Shown here in pieces: positions 9,804-18,576 of a stretch of DNA of 63,443 nucleotides (position 1 is its first letter; each line of letters begins with the position of its first letter). The position numbers were made by a program, and so were the translations under genes. The DNA lies in assembly GCF_029813835.1 (NCBI RefSeq), contig NZ_JARVKV010000033.1, positions 1-63,443 on the forward strand. Reading direction: 5' to 3'. The notes under the pieces are model-generated. The model made no database searches. It was given only the letters and a program-made list of their open reading frames with translations, and was not told the origin of the DNA. The stretch comes from Streptomyces sp. DH37 (GTDB lineage Bacteria > Actinomycetota > Actinomycetes > Streptomycetales > Streptomycetaceae).

Positions 9804-11530
9804 GCGCCTTCGACCAGTCCTCGCGGGAGCCCGACCAGCTCCGCGACCAGCTGCGCCGGCTCTTCCGCCACCGCGCCGTCATCGCCTCCGGCCTGCTGCT
9901 GGGCGCCCTCGGCGGCGGTGCCGTCTCCGCCCTCGGCGGCGCCGACTACACCGCCACCGGCGAGGTCGTCGTCCAGGCCATCAGCACCGCGCCGTTCGAG
10001 GCGGGCGGGGTGTCGGCCGACAAGCAGATCAGCATGGGCACCGAACGGCAGATCGCGCGGAGCGCGGCGGTCGCCGGCCGCGCCGCGGAGGCGCTGGGCG
10101 GGGGAGCCGACCCGGAGACGCTCCAGCGCGGTCTGCGGGTGAGCAATCCGCCCGAGACCCAGATCCTGGAGTTCGAGTACACGGCGGACTCGCCGCGGGA
10201 GGCCGCCGAGCGGGTCAACGCCTTCGTACGGGCCTATCTGGACCACCGCGAGGCCACCGTCACCCGGCGCATCGACAACACCGTCGCCGGCCTGGACGAC
10301 GAGCTCAGGCCCCTGCTGGCGCAGCGCGACGAGCTGGACCTGGAGATCGCGAACGCGGTCACCCCCTCCGCCCGGCAGACCGCCGAGTCCGAGCGCGAGA
10401 ACCTCGCCGCCCGGATAGCCGACCTCCAGGGGCGCATCACCGGACTGAAGACCCTGGACACCTCTCCCGGCGACGTGGTGCGCCGGGGCGAGGAGCCCGA
10501 GGCCCCCTCCGGCCCCGGAGTCGCGGTGGTCGTCCTGGTCGGATCGGTCGCCGGCCTGGCCGGCGGACTGCTGGCGGCCTGGATCCGCTCCCTCCTGGAC
10601 CCGCGGGCGCGCTCGGCCGACGAGATCCGCACCGCCCTGCGGGCGCCGGTGCTCGGCACCCTGCCGCGGCGGCAGGACGGCGCGGAGGTCCTGGAGGTCG
10701 GACCGTCCCGCGGCGGGGAGCGGGCCGAGGAGTTCCGGACGGTCGCCCTGCGCGCGCTGCGCCACCCGCGCCTGGCCGGGCCCGGCTGCCTGCTGGTCGT
10801 CTCCGCCCGGGAGCACCCCGGGACCCTGCCCACCGCGGTCAACCTCGCCGCCGCCCTGGCGGAGACCGGCCGCGACGTGCTGCTGGTCGAGGCCGACCCG
10901 CGTACGCCGCGGCTGGCCGGGGAGCTCCCCGTGCGCGGCGCCGTCCGCGAGCCCGCGCCGGGCCGCTGGCCGGGCGGGGCGCGGATCACCGTGGACGCGG
11001 GCACCGCCGGATACCTCGAACTCGTCCCCGGACGCCGGGTGCCCGACCCCACGCGGGCGCTCAACTCCCCCGAGTTCACCGGTCTGCTGACCGGAGCGGC
11101 CGAGCGCGACGAGTACGTCGTGGCCGTCACCGGCCCGCTGCTGTCCCACGCGGACGGCACGGCCGTGGCCGGGCTGGCGCGCGGCGTGCTGGTGGTCTGC
11201 GACCCGGACACCACCCTCAGGGACGACCTGGACCGGGTGCGGGACCTGGTCACCTCCGTCGGCGGGCACGTCCTGGGCGCGGTGCTGTACGAGGGCGGCC
11301 GCGGACGCCGCCGGAACCCGTCGCGCGCCCCGGAGGACGAGGACACCGGGACGGACGGCACCACCGGAACCACCGGCTCCGGCGGCCCCGGCGGCCCCGG
11401 CAACGGCGAGGACACCGTGGCCCTCAAGCGCGTCGCACCGGGCGGGCCCGGCGCCCGCGCGGACGACACCGCCTACGGCTCGTACGGCCGGTACCGGCGC
11501 ACCGGCGACGGCACCACCCTGCGCCCGTGA
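9800..11530 (+). CDS. Wzz/Wzc-like chain-length protein with degenerate BY-kinase domain
   Basis: A 576-residue polysaccharide co-polymerase. A first membrane segment (about 29-50) and a second (about 237-257, VVVLVGSVAGLAGGLLAAWI) bracket an outer Wzz-type domain with a coiled-coil-prone stretch. The cytoplasmic part resembles bacterial tyrosine kinases, but the Walker A site reads SAREHPGTLPTAVNLA (335-350), without the GxGKT lysine, and Walker A' reads LLVEADPRTPR (361-371) with Glu for Asp. Yet the C-terminus keeps evenly spaced tyrosines Y559, Y562 and Y565. GTGA overlaps join it to wzy and wzx. It likely sets chain length; kinase activity is doubtful. Confidence 0.85.
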   Translation: MSAFDQSSREPDQLRDQLRRLFRHRAVIASGLLLGALGGGAVSALGGADYTATGEVVVQAISTAPFEAGGVSADKQISMGTERQIARSAAVAGRAAEALGGGADPETLQRGLRVSNPPETQILEFEYTADSPREAAERVNAFVRAYLDHREATVTRRIDNTVAGLDDELRPLLAQRDELDLEIANAVTPSARQTAESERENLAARIADLQGRITGLKTLDTSPGDVVRRGEEPEAPSGPGVAVVVLVGSVAGLAGGLLAAWIRSLLDPRARSADEIRTALRAPVLGTLPRRQDGAEVLEVGPSRGGERAEEFRTVALRALRHPRLAGPGCLLVVSAREHPGTLPTAVNLAAALAETGRDVLLVEADPRTPRLAGELPVRGAVREPAPGRWPGGARITVDAGTAGYLELVPGRRVPDPTRALNSPEFTGLLTGAAERDEYVVAVTGPLLSHADGTAVAGLARGVLVVCDPDTTLRDDLDRVRDLVTSVGGHVLGAVLYEGGRGRRRNPSRAPEDEDTGTDGTTGTTGSGGPGGPGNGEDTVALKRVAPGGPGARADDTAYGSYGRYRRTGDGTTLRP

Positions 11531-13083
11531 CCGGCGCCCGGCCCGCCGCGCACGGCGGTACGGCGGCCCGGGCCCGGGGGGTCGGAGCGACCGTGCGCGG
11601 CGGCTGGTTCGGCTTCGCGGGCTCCGCGGTCAACGCGCTGTCCGGCTTCCTCCTCGTCGCCGTCGTCACCCGCGGGCTCGGCGCGCACGGGGCCGGCGCG
11701 GTCTTCGCGGGCGTCGCCGCGTTCACCATCGTGAGCAACGCCTGCAAGCTGGGCGCCGACACCGCGCTGGTGCGCTTCGTCTCCCGCGACCTGGAACTGA
11801 CCGGCGGGGCCGGCGTGCCCGGGCTGCTGCGCACCGCGGTGCCGCCCGCCCTGGCGGCGAGCACGGCGTGCGCGGCGGTGCTGCTCCTCTCGCCCGCCCT
11901 GGCGGCCTGGCTGCTGCCGGGCCTCCCCGCCGGCCAGGCGCTGGAGGTGACGCGGCTGTTCGCGGTCTTCCTGCCGGTGGCGACCGTCTCCCTGGTGCTG
12001 CTCGGAGCCACCCGCGGATACGGCTCGGTGGTGCCCTTCGTGGGCGTCGAGCAGATCGGCAAGCCCGTGCTGCGGGTGGTGCTCGCCCTGCCCCTGGCGC
12101 TGCTCGCGCCGAGCGTCCTCGCGCTCTCCGCGGCCTGGCTGCTCCCCGCGCTGCTGGGCGCGGCGGCCGCCTGGGTCTCGCTGCGCCGCTCCCGCGCGGC
12201 GCACCCCGGCGGGGCGCGGGAGCCGGGGGCACGGCGGCCCGCCGGCCCCGGCGAGTTCTGGGCCTTCGCCGGGCCGCGCGCCCTGTCCTCGGTCTTCGAC
12301 ATCGCCGCGGTGTGGGTGGGGGTGGTCCTGCTGTCGGCGCTGGGCACCAGCGCCGAGGCCGGCGTCTACACCGCGGTCGGCCGCCTGGTGACCGCCGGCA
12401 CCCTGCTCCAGCTCGCGGTCCGCCTCGCCGTCGCCGCCCAGATCAGCAGACTGATGACGAGCGGCCCGGAGCGGGAGGCGGAGCATCTGCACCGGCTGTC
12501 GACCCGATGGATCGTGCTGTTCTCCTGGCCCCTGTTCGTGGTGCTCGCGGCCTTCCCCGGCACCGTGCTGTCCCTGTTCGGGCCGGGCTTCGACCGGGGC
12601 GCCGCCGCGCTGGTGGTGCTCTCGGCGGCGTGCGTGGTCAACGTGGGGGTCGGCAACGCCCAGACCGTCGTGCTGATGGCCGGCCGCAGCACCTGGAACC
12701 TGGCGACCGCGGGCGCCGGCTTCGCCGTCCAGCTCGGTGCCGGGATCTGGCTCGCGCCGCGGTACGGGGTGGCGGGGGCGGCCCTGGCGTGGGGGCTGGC
12801 GATCGTGGTGGACAACGCGGCCTCGGCGCTGCTGGTGCGGCGGCTGGGCTTCCGCACCGTCGACCGCGGCTACCTCCACGCCGCCGCCGTCGCCTTCGCC
12901 GTCGTCGCCCCCCTGGCGTTCGGCGCCCGCGCGCTGTGGGGCGACACGGTGTGGGGGGCGCTGGCGGGTACCGCTTTCGCCATGTGCGGGTTCTGTGCGG
13001 CCGTGTGGCGCTATCGTGTGCCGCTGGGGGTGGGGGACTTCTTCCGGGTGCTGCGCAAGGGCAGCGAGGAGAAATCGCGGTGA
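11527..13083 (+). CDS. Wzx-like polysaccharide flippase (MOP superfamily)
   Basis: A 518-residue membrane protein with roughly 12-14 hydrophobic helices. The first helices contain GWFGFAGSAVNALSGFLLVAVV and TRGLGAHGAGAVFAGVAAFT, the standard opening of Wzx/MATE-like exporters. It is expected to flip the undecaprenyl-linked repeat unit across the membrane. The GTG start overlaps the chain-length gene's stop. With the polymerase and chain-length genes it forms a compact Wzy-dependent export operon. Confidence 0.88.
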   Translation: MTGARPAAHGGTAARARGVGATVRGGWFGFAGSAVNALSGFLLVAVVTRGLGAHGAGAVFAGVAAFTIVSNACKLGADTALVRFVSRDLELTGGAGVPGLLRTAVPPALAASTACAAVLLLSPALAAWLLPGLPAGQALEVTRLFAVFLPVATVSLVLLGATRGYGSVVPFVGVEQIGKPVLRVVLALPLALLAPSVLALSAAWLLPALLGAAAAWVSLRRSRAAHPGGAREPGARRPAGPGEFWAFAGPRALSSVFDIAAVWVGVVLLSALGTSAEAGVYTAVGRLVTAGTLLQLAVRLAVAAQISRLMTSGPEREAEHLHRLSTRWIVLFSWPLFVVLAAFPGTVLSLFGPGFDRGAAALVVLSAACVVNVGVGNAQTVVLMAGRSTWNLATAGAGFAVQLGAGIWLAPRYGVAGAALAWGLAIVVDNAASALLVRRLGFRTVDRGYLHAAAVAFAVVAPLAFGARALWGDTVWGALAGTAFAMCGFCAAVWRYRVPLGVGDFFRVLRKGSEEKSR

Positions 13084-13177
13084 GAGACGGGTGGTTGCCG
13101 CGTGCGCCGACCGGCGCGGACGCCCTCCCCGCCCCGCCTCGTTCCGTCCGCGCTCATGCGTTTCCAGGGGGGAATCC

Positions 13178-14716
13178 ATGCGCAGAAGAAGAACCGTCAG
13201 AACCCTGCTCGCCGCCGCCGTGCTCGGCCTGTCGTCCACCGCCCTGGCGGCGGGCCCGGCCCAGGCCGCCGGCGAGCCCACACTGACCGCCGATCCGCTG
13301 AGCACCTGGCAGACCGACGGCATCGTCTGGACCCTGGCCCACGCCCGGGGCGTCGTCTACGTGGGGGGCACCTTCGAACACATCCGCCCGCCCGGGGCGG
13401 CCCCCGGCACCGGTGAGCTGCCGCGCAGGAACTTCGCCGCGTTCGACGCGGTGACCGGCGAACCCCTCCCCTGCGCACCGGAGTTCACCGGGGGAGCGGA
13501 GACGGTCCGGGCCATGAAGGCGTCGCCCGACGGCTCGCTGCTCTACATCGGCGGCTCGTTCGGCAGCGCCGGGGGAGTGGGCCGCTCCAACACCGCGGCC
13601 CTGGACACCGCCGACTGCACCGTCGCCGCCGACTGGAAGCCGGTCGTCTCCTCCACGGTCCGGGCCATCGACGTCACCGACACCGCCGTCTACATCGGCG
13701 GCCAGTTCACCACCGTCCAGGGGCAGACGCGCGAACGCGTCGCGGCCCTGGCCCCCGACAGCACCCTGCTGCCCTTCAACGTCACCGTCCGGGGCTCGTC
13801 GATCTCCAACGACCCCACCCCGGGCATCAACGCCATCACCGTCGCCCCGCACCTGAACAAGGTCGTCATCGGCGGCCGGTTCACCTCGATCAACGGCAGC
13901 CTGCTCAACAGCGTGCACGGACTGGTCGGCCTGGACGCGACCACCGGACGGATCACCGACCGCTTCACCGGCTGGATCCCCCGCCGCTCCGCGGTCAAGT
14001 CGCTGGTCAACGACGGCACCAACTTCTACCTGGGCGCCGAGGGCACCGGCGGCGGGGTCTTCGACGGCCGCGCGGCCGGCCGGCTCTCCGACGGCGCGCT
14101 GCTGTGGAAGGACACCTGCCTGGGCGCCACCCAGGCCGTGGTCCCGTACCAGGGCGTCCTCTACAGCGCCTCGCACGCGCACAACTGCGACCAGACGCCC
14201 GGCGGCTTCCCGGAGCACAACAACCGCCAGCACCTGCTGGCCCAGTCGATCTCCGACGAGACGATCCTGCCCTGGTTCCCCGACACCAACGACGGCATCG
14301 GCGAGCAGATCGGCCCGCGCGCCATGGTCATGGCCGACGGCATCCTGTGGACGGGCGGCGAGTTCACCACCGTCAACGAGAAACCGCAGCAGGGGCTGAC
14401 CCGCTTCGCCGCGGCGCCCGACACCGGGGCTCCCCAGGTGCCGCTGATGAGCGGCGCCACCGGCGCCACGGGGAAGATCGAGCTGAGCTGGAAGGCCTCC
14501 TGGGACCGGGACGACGGCGTCCTGACCTACCGGATCTACCGGGACGGCGTCTTCCTGACCTCCATCGACCAGGACTCCCGCTACTGGGACCGGCCCATGA
14601 TGGGCTACACCGACACCGTGGAGCCCGGCGCGACGCACCGCTACTCGCTGGAGGTCACCGACGGCACCAACCTCTCGGGGCGCAACGGTCCCGTGTACGT
14701 GACAGCCGGCAACTGA
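13178..14716 (+). CDS. Secreted beta-propeller and fibronectin type III protein
   Basis: A 512-residue exported protein. MRRRRTVRTLLAAAVLG... with a cleavage-type AQA-AG near residue 30 is a Sec signal peptide. The body has six or so related blades marked by VVYVGGTFEHI, LLYIGGSFGSAG, AVYIGGQFTTVQG, KVVIGGRFTSING, NFYLGAEGTGG and ILWTGGEFTTVN. Residues about 415-512 look like an FN3 domain (IELSWKASWDRDDGVLTYRIYRDG). No catalytic motif was recognised, so carbohydrate or protein binding outside the cell is more likely. It follows wzx by 94 bases in the same direction. Confidence 0.8.
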   Translation: MRRRRTVRTLLAAAVLGLSSTALAAGPAQAAGEPTLTADPLSTWQTDGIVWTLAHARGVVYVGGTFEHIRPPGAAPGTGELPRRNFAAFDAVTGEPLPCAPEFTGGAETVRAMKASPDGSLLYIGGSFGSAGGVGRSNTAALDTADCTVAADWKPVVSSTVRAIDVTDTAVYIGGQFTTVQGQTRERVAALAPDSTLLPFNVTVRGSSISNDPTPGINAITVAPHLNKVVIGGRFTSINGSLLNSVHGLVGLDATTGRITDRFTGWIPRRSAVKSLVNDGTNFYLGAEGTGGGVFDGRAAGRLSDGALLWKDTCLGATQAVVPYQGVLYSASHAHNCDQTPGGFPEHNNRQHLLAQSISDETILPWFPDTNDGIGEQIGPRAMVMADGILWTGGEFTTVNEKPQQGLTRFAAAPDTGAPQVPLMSGATGATGKIELSWKASWDRDDGVLTYRIYRDGVFLTSIDQDSRYWDRPMMGYTDTVEPGATHRYSLEVTDGTNLSGRNGPVYVTAGN

Positions 14717-14741
14717 CCCGACCGCACGCCGAGGAGAGCGG

Positions 14742-15170
14742 ATGACGCATCGAGTGGGCTACGCGCCCGGGGTCTACGACTTATTCCACATCGGACACCT
14801 GAACATCCTGCGACACGCCAGGAGCCGGTGCGACTACCTGGTGGCCGGCGTGGTGTCCGACGAGATGGCCAGGCAGGCCAAGGGCCGGTCACCGGTCGTT
14901 CCGCTCACCGAGCGGCTGGAGATCGTGCGCAGCATCCGCTTCGTGGACGCGGCGTTCGTGGAGACCGTGCCCGACAAGCTGGAGACCTGGCAGCAGGTGC
15001 GCTTCGACGTCATCTTCAAGGGCGACGACTGGCGGGGCACGGAGAAGGGGGAGAGGCTGGAGCGGGACTTCGCCGGCGTCGGGGTCGAGGTCGTGTACTT
15101 CCCCTACACCGTCCACACCTCCAGCACCCTGCTGCGCCGGGCGCTCGACGGGCTCGTCGAGTCGGCCTGA
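14742..15170 (+). CDS. TagD-like cytidylyltransferase
   Basis: A 142-residue nucleotidyltransferase of the glycerol-3-phosphate cytidylyltransferase type. H16-I-G-H19 in YDLFHIGHLN is the catalytic HxGH motif and TSSTLLRRAL near the end corresponds to the second nucleotide-binding motif (ISSTxxR). Length fits TagD (about 130). It should charge a polyol or sugar phosphate with CTP; glycerol phosphate is the default guess, but related enzymes use other phosphates. It follows the propeller gene by 25 bases and is convergent with a CDP-alcohol phosphotransferase, which suggests a shared CDP-linked intermediate. Confidence 0.88.
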   Translation: MTHRVGYAPGVYDLFHIGHLNILRHARSRCDYLVAGVVSDEMARQAKGRSPVVPLTERLEIVRSIRFVDAAFVETVPDKLETWQQVRFDVIFKGDDWRGTEKGERLERDFAGVGVEVVYFPYTVHTSSTLLRRALDGLVESA

Positions 15171-15198
15171 ACGGCCCCCGGCGCACCGCCGCACCGCA

Positions 15199-15235
15199 CC
15201 CCCGCCGCCCCGGCCCCGCGCCGGGGCGGCGGGGG
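15199..15235. terminator. Perfect 16-base hairpin between convergent genes
   Basis: CCCCCGCCGCCCCGGC (15199-15214) and its exact complement (15220-15235) flank a 5-base loop, midway between the convergent cytidylyltransferase and CDP-alcohol phosphotransferase genes. There is no T-run, as usual for GC-rich actinobacteria. It should stop transcription from both sides. Confidence 0.75.
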
Positions 15236-15255
15236 ACGGGGCGGGAGGGGTGCGG

Positions 15256-15969
15256 TCAGCGGGCGGGGACGGACAGCTCGCGGTACCACTTCACCAGGAA
15301 CGCCACCATGAACAGCAGGTGGGCGGCGAGCAGCGCGCAGTACAGCGCCAGGAACAGCCCGCGGTTCCCGAGGAAGAGGAACACCGCGCAGAACACCCCG
15401 TAGTCCACCGGCAGCAGGGCGACCGAGCGGAGGGTGGAGGGGGGCGCCGCGGGGCCGGGCCCTCCCGCGTTCCGCTTCAGCTGCTCGGTCAGGACACCGC
15501 CGAAGAAGACCAGCACGGCGGCGAACTGGAAGGCGACGGGTATGAGCAGGTACGCCGGGTCCGAGAAGCCGAAGTTGCGGTGGAAGGAGACGAGCACCGC
15601 CATGTGGAGCGCGAGCATCTTCGCGCAGTCCACCACGTGGTCGAGCCACTCCCCGGCCGGGCTGCCGCGCTTCGTCAGCCGGGCGAGCTGGCCGTCGGCG
15701 GAGTCCAGCGCGAAGCCGACCACCAGCGCGGCGAACACCCCCAGCGCCAGACCGTGCGAGGGCGGCAGGAGGGCGAGCAGCGCCACTCCCGTGAACGTGC
15801 ACACCGCGCTGGCCACCGTGACCTGGTTGGGGGACATGCGCGCGGCGTAGGCCGCGGCGGCCAGTAACCGGCCGGCGGGCCGGTTGACGTACCGCGAGTA
15901 CAGCGACACCCCCCTGGACGACTTCTGCGCCGCCGCCAACTCCCCCACGGCACAACGGAACCGGCTCAT
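15256..15969 (-). CDS. CDP-alcohol phosphotransferase family membrane protein
   Basis: A 237-residue membrane enzyme with the full CDP-alcohol phosphotransferase signature D-G-x2-A-R-x8-G-x3-D-x3-D in DSADGQLARLTKRGSPAG followed by EWLDHVVD (residues about 97-122). Five or six hydrophobic helices surround it. The family moves a phospho-alcohol from CDP or takes an alcohol acceptor with a CDP-lipid. The ATG at 15969 is followed by a soluble stretch of about 30 residues. Facing the TagD-like gene and 42 bases from the divergent beta-helix lipoprotein, it may attach the CDP-activated group to lipid or polymer. Its substrate is unknown. Confidence 0.88.
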   Translation of the reverse strand: MSRFRCAVGELAAAQKSSRGVSLYSRYVNRPAGRLLAAAAYAARMSPNQVTVASAVCTFTGVALLALLPPSHGLALGVFAALVVGFALDSADGQLARLTKRGSPAGEWLDHVVDCAKMLALHMAVLVSFHRNFGFSDPAYLLIPVAFQFAAVLVFFGGVLTEQLKRNAGGPGPAAPPSTLRSVALLPVDYGVFCAVFLFLGNRGLFLALYCALLAAHLLFMVAFLVKWYRELSVPAR

Positions 15970-16011
15970 CTCTTCCCCCCACAGGACACACGGAACCCCA
16001 AGGAGCACATC

Positions 16012-17301
16012 ATGGCAGGCAACTCCTCCCGGCGGGCCTTCCTGACGGCGGGCACGGTCGGCGCACTGGCGGCCGGGCTCGCGGGCTGCGACGCACCGGG
16101 CACACCGCCGGCGGACGCGCGCGAGGCCGCCCCCGTCGGCGGCGGCAGGCCCGGCGGCAAGGACACCGTCGACGTCGTCGCCGACTTCGGCGCCAGGGGC
16201 GACGGGCGGACCGACGACAGCCGCGCCTTCGCCCGCGCCTACCGGTACGCGGCCGACCGCGTGTGGGACAACACCGGCCGCACCGTCGTCGACGTCCCCG
16301 CCGGCACCTACCTGGTGCGCGAGCCGAACGCGCTGATCGACGCCACCGGCGGGCAGGTGAAGGCCAACGGGCTGCGGTTCAGGGGCGCGGGCAAGCGCAT
16401 GACGCAGATCCTCTTCGCACCGGAGGGGACGGAGGACGCGTACCTGTGCCGCAACGAGGACTGCTGGGCGAACGTCGCCTTCGAGCACATCGGGTTCCGC
16501 TCGGGCACCCCGGGCGCCTCGTTCTTCTACTCCTACTCCACCGGGCAGGCCCAGGACTACCGGTTCAGCGAGTGCGAGTGGCTGGGGGAGTGGACCTATG
16601 GGCTCGCCCTCGACGGCAGCAACACCAACTCCGAGATGCGCTGGGACGCCTGCCGGGTCGGCGGCGCGTACCGCAGGGCGTTCCTCTACTCCGGGCTGTC
16701 GCACAGATCGCGGGACCGGCGGCAGCAGGACCAGTTCCTCAACTACTGGTTCAACGACATGAAGGTGGAGTACGAGTGGGGCAACTTCCTGGAGTTCCCC
16801 TACGGGGGCTCGATCACCTGCCGGGGCGGCTCCTACATCGTCACCGGCCGCCGCCCGCACGGGAGCGGGGAGTACGGGCGGACCAGCACCTTCTTCCGCT
16901 TCCCGCGCGGCGAGCACCACGGCTCCGTGCAGCGCTTCCACGCCGAGGACATCCGCTTCGAGGTGCGCGGCCCCGACACCGTGGTGATCGACTGCGCCTG
17001 GGAGAGCGGAACGGTGCGCTTCAACGACTGCGACGACACCGCCAACGCCTTCAAGGACTTCGCCCCCGGCACCCGTCCCCACCGCTACCGCCGCACCGCG
17101 CGCGGCCCGCTGGTGCGCTACGACTCCTGCCAGCTCTCCGGGCACCACGACTTCGCCCCCGCCCCGGACGGCGGCGGCGGCGACGGCGGGTCCGGCCCGG
17201 TCGCCCGCTACGACATGTGCCTGCTGGCCAACCACGCCCAGCGGGACTTCGTCACCGGGGACGCGAGCGGGGTCAGGTTCACCGACTGCCTGGGCCGCTG
17301 A
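16012..17301 (+). CDS. Tat-exported lipoprotein with right-handed beta-helix
   Basis: A 429-residue protein. The N-terminus NSSRRAFLTAG is a twin-arginine signal and LAGC (C26) a lipobox, so it is probably a membrane-anchored lipoprotein. After residue 50, VDVVADFGARGDGRTDDSRAF is the opening of the Pectate_lyase_3/GH28-like beta-helix family, and the rest has short repeated beta-strand turns. I see no clear catalytic triad. It may bind, cleave or organise the polysaccharide at the cell surface. Last gene of the locus. Confidence 0.8.
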   Translation: MAGNSSRRAFLTAGTVGALAAGLAGCDAPGTPPADAREAAPVGGGRPGGKDTVDVVADFGARGDGRTDDSRAFARAYRYAADRVWDNTGRTVVDVPAGTYLVREPNALIDATGGQVKANGLRFRGAGKRMTQILFAPEGTEDAYLCRNEDCWANVAFEHIGFRSGTPGASFFYSYSTGQAQDYRFSECEWLGEWTYGLALDGSNTNSEMRWDACRVGGAYRRAFLYSGLSHRSRDRRQQDQFLNYWFNDMKVEYEWGNFLEFPYGGSITCRGGSYIVTGRRPHGSGEYGRTSTFFRFPRGEHHGSVQRFHAEDIRFEVRGPDTVVIDCAWESGTVRFNDCDDTANAFKDFAPGTRPHRYRRTARGPLVRYDSCQLSGHHDFAPAPDGGGGDGGSGPVARYDMCLLANHAQRDFVTGDASGVRFTDCLGR

Positions 17302-17409
17302 CCGACCCGGTTCCCCCGTCCGGGACGTTCCGCCGAACGGATCATGCAACAATCCAGACCACGGCCTACGGGGTCAGGAAGGGAGAGACGTGCGGGGCGG
17401 AGCGGACCT

Positions 17410-18576
17410 GTGAGACTGCTGCACACCTCCGACTGGCACCTGGGTCGGAGCTTCCACCGGGTGAGCCTCCTGTCGGCCCAGGAGGCCTTCGTCGACCACC
17501 TCGTGGAGGTGGCGCGCGCCGAGCGCGTCGACGCCCTCCTCGTCGCCGGGGACGTCTACGACCGGGCGGTGCCGCCGCTGGCCGCCGTCGAGCTCTTCGA
17601 CGACACCCTGCACCGCCTGGCGGACCTCGGCGTGCCGACGGTCATGATCTCCGGGAACCACGACTCGGCCCGGCGGCTGGGCGTGGGCGCCGGACTCATC
17701 GAGCGGGCGGGCGTCCACCTGCGCACCGACCCCGCCGGCTGCGCCACCCCCGCCGTCCTGGCCGACGAGCACGGCGAGGTCGCCTTCTACGGCCTGCCCT
17801 ACCTGGAGCCGGCCCTGGTGAAGGACCACTTCGGGGTGGAGCGGGCCGGGCACGCGGCGGTGCTGGGCGCCGCCATGGACCGGGTCCGCGCCGACCTGGC
17901 CGCCCGCCCCGCCGGGACCCGCTCGGTCGTCCTCTCCCACGCCTTCGTCACCGGGGGCGAGCCGTCCGACAGCGAGCGCGACATCACCGTCGGCGGCGTC
18001 GCCTCCGTCCCGGCCTCCGTCTTCGAGGGCGTGGACTACGTGGCGCTGGGCCACCTCCACGGCTGCCAGACCCTCGCCGAGCGGATCCGCTACTCCGGTT
18101 CGCCGCTCGCCTACTCCTTCTCCGAGACCCACCACCGCAAGTCGGTGTGGCTGGTCGACCTCGGGCCGCGCGGGGAGGTGGCGGCCGAGCGGATCGACTG
18201 CCCGGTGCCCCGCCCGCTGGCCCGCGTCCGCGGGAGGCTGGAGGACCTGCTCGCCGACCCCGCCCTGGACCGCCACGAGCACGCGTGGGTCGAGGCCACC
18301 CTCACCGACCCCGTCCGCCCGCGCGAGCCGATGGCGAGGCTCGCCGCCCGCTTCCCCCACGTCCTCACCCTCGTCTTCGACCCCGAGCGCGGCCCGGAGG
18401 ACCCCTTCGCCTCCTACGGGCGGCGGCTGCGCGACCGCACCGACCAGGAGATCGCGGAGGGCTTCGTCGCCCACGTCCGCGGCGGCCAGGGGCCCGACGA
18501 GCGCGAACGCGCCCTGCTCGGCGCGGCCCTGGACGCCGTACGCGCCGAGGACGCCCGCACGGAGGCGCCCCGATGA
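17410..18576 (+). CDS. sbcD: Exonuclease subunit SbcD
   Basis: A 388-residue Mre11-type nuclease subunit that with SbcC opens and degrades hairpins and DNA ends. The metal-binding motifs are present: HTSDWHLGR (5-13), VAGDVYDRA, ISGNHDSARR, VVLSHAF and GHLHG. I chose GTG at 17410, with GGAG seven bases before it, over a longer frame starting at 17344 because the family begins at VRLLHTSDWH. Its stop overlaps the sbcC start (ATGA). Confidence 0.95.
   Translation: MRLLHTSDWHLGRSFHRVSLLSAQEAFVDHLVEVARAERVDALLVAGDVYDRAVPPLAAVELFDDTLHRLADLGVPTVMISGNHDSARRLGVGAGLIERAGVHLRTDPAGCATPAVLADEHGEVAFYGLPYLEPALVKDHFGVERAGHAAVLGAAMDRVRADLAARPAGTRSVVLSHAFVTGGEPSDSERDITVGGVASVPASVFEGVDYVALGHLHGCQTLAERIRYSGSPLAYSFSETHHRKSVWLVDLGPRGEVAAERIDCPVPRPLARVRGRLEDLLADPALDRHEHAWVEATLTDPVRPREPMARLAARFPHVLTLVFDPERGPEDPFASYGRRLRDRTDQEIAEGFVAHVRGGQGPDERERALLGAALDAVRAEDARTEAPR

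Noticed and set aside
17326..17339. CGTTC-CGCC-GAACG before sbcD as an SOS box
   Set aside because: Actinobacterial LexA boxes are CGAAC-N4-GTTCG; this one has the arms in the opposite order, so it is not a LexA site.
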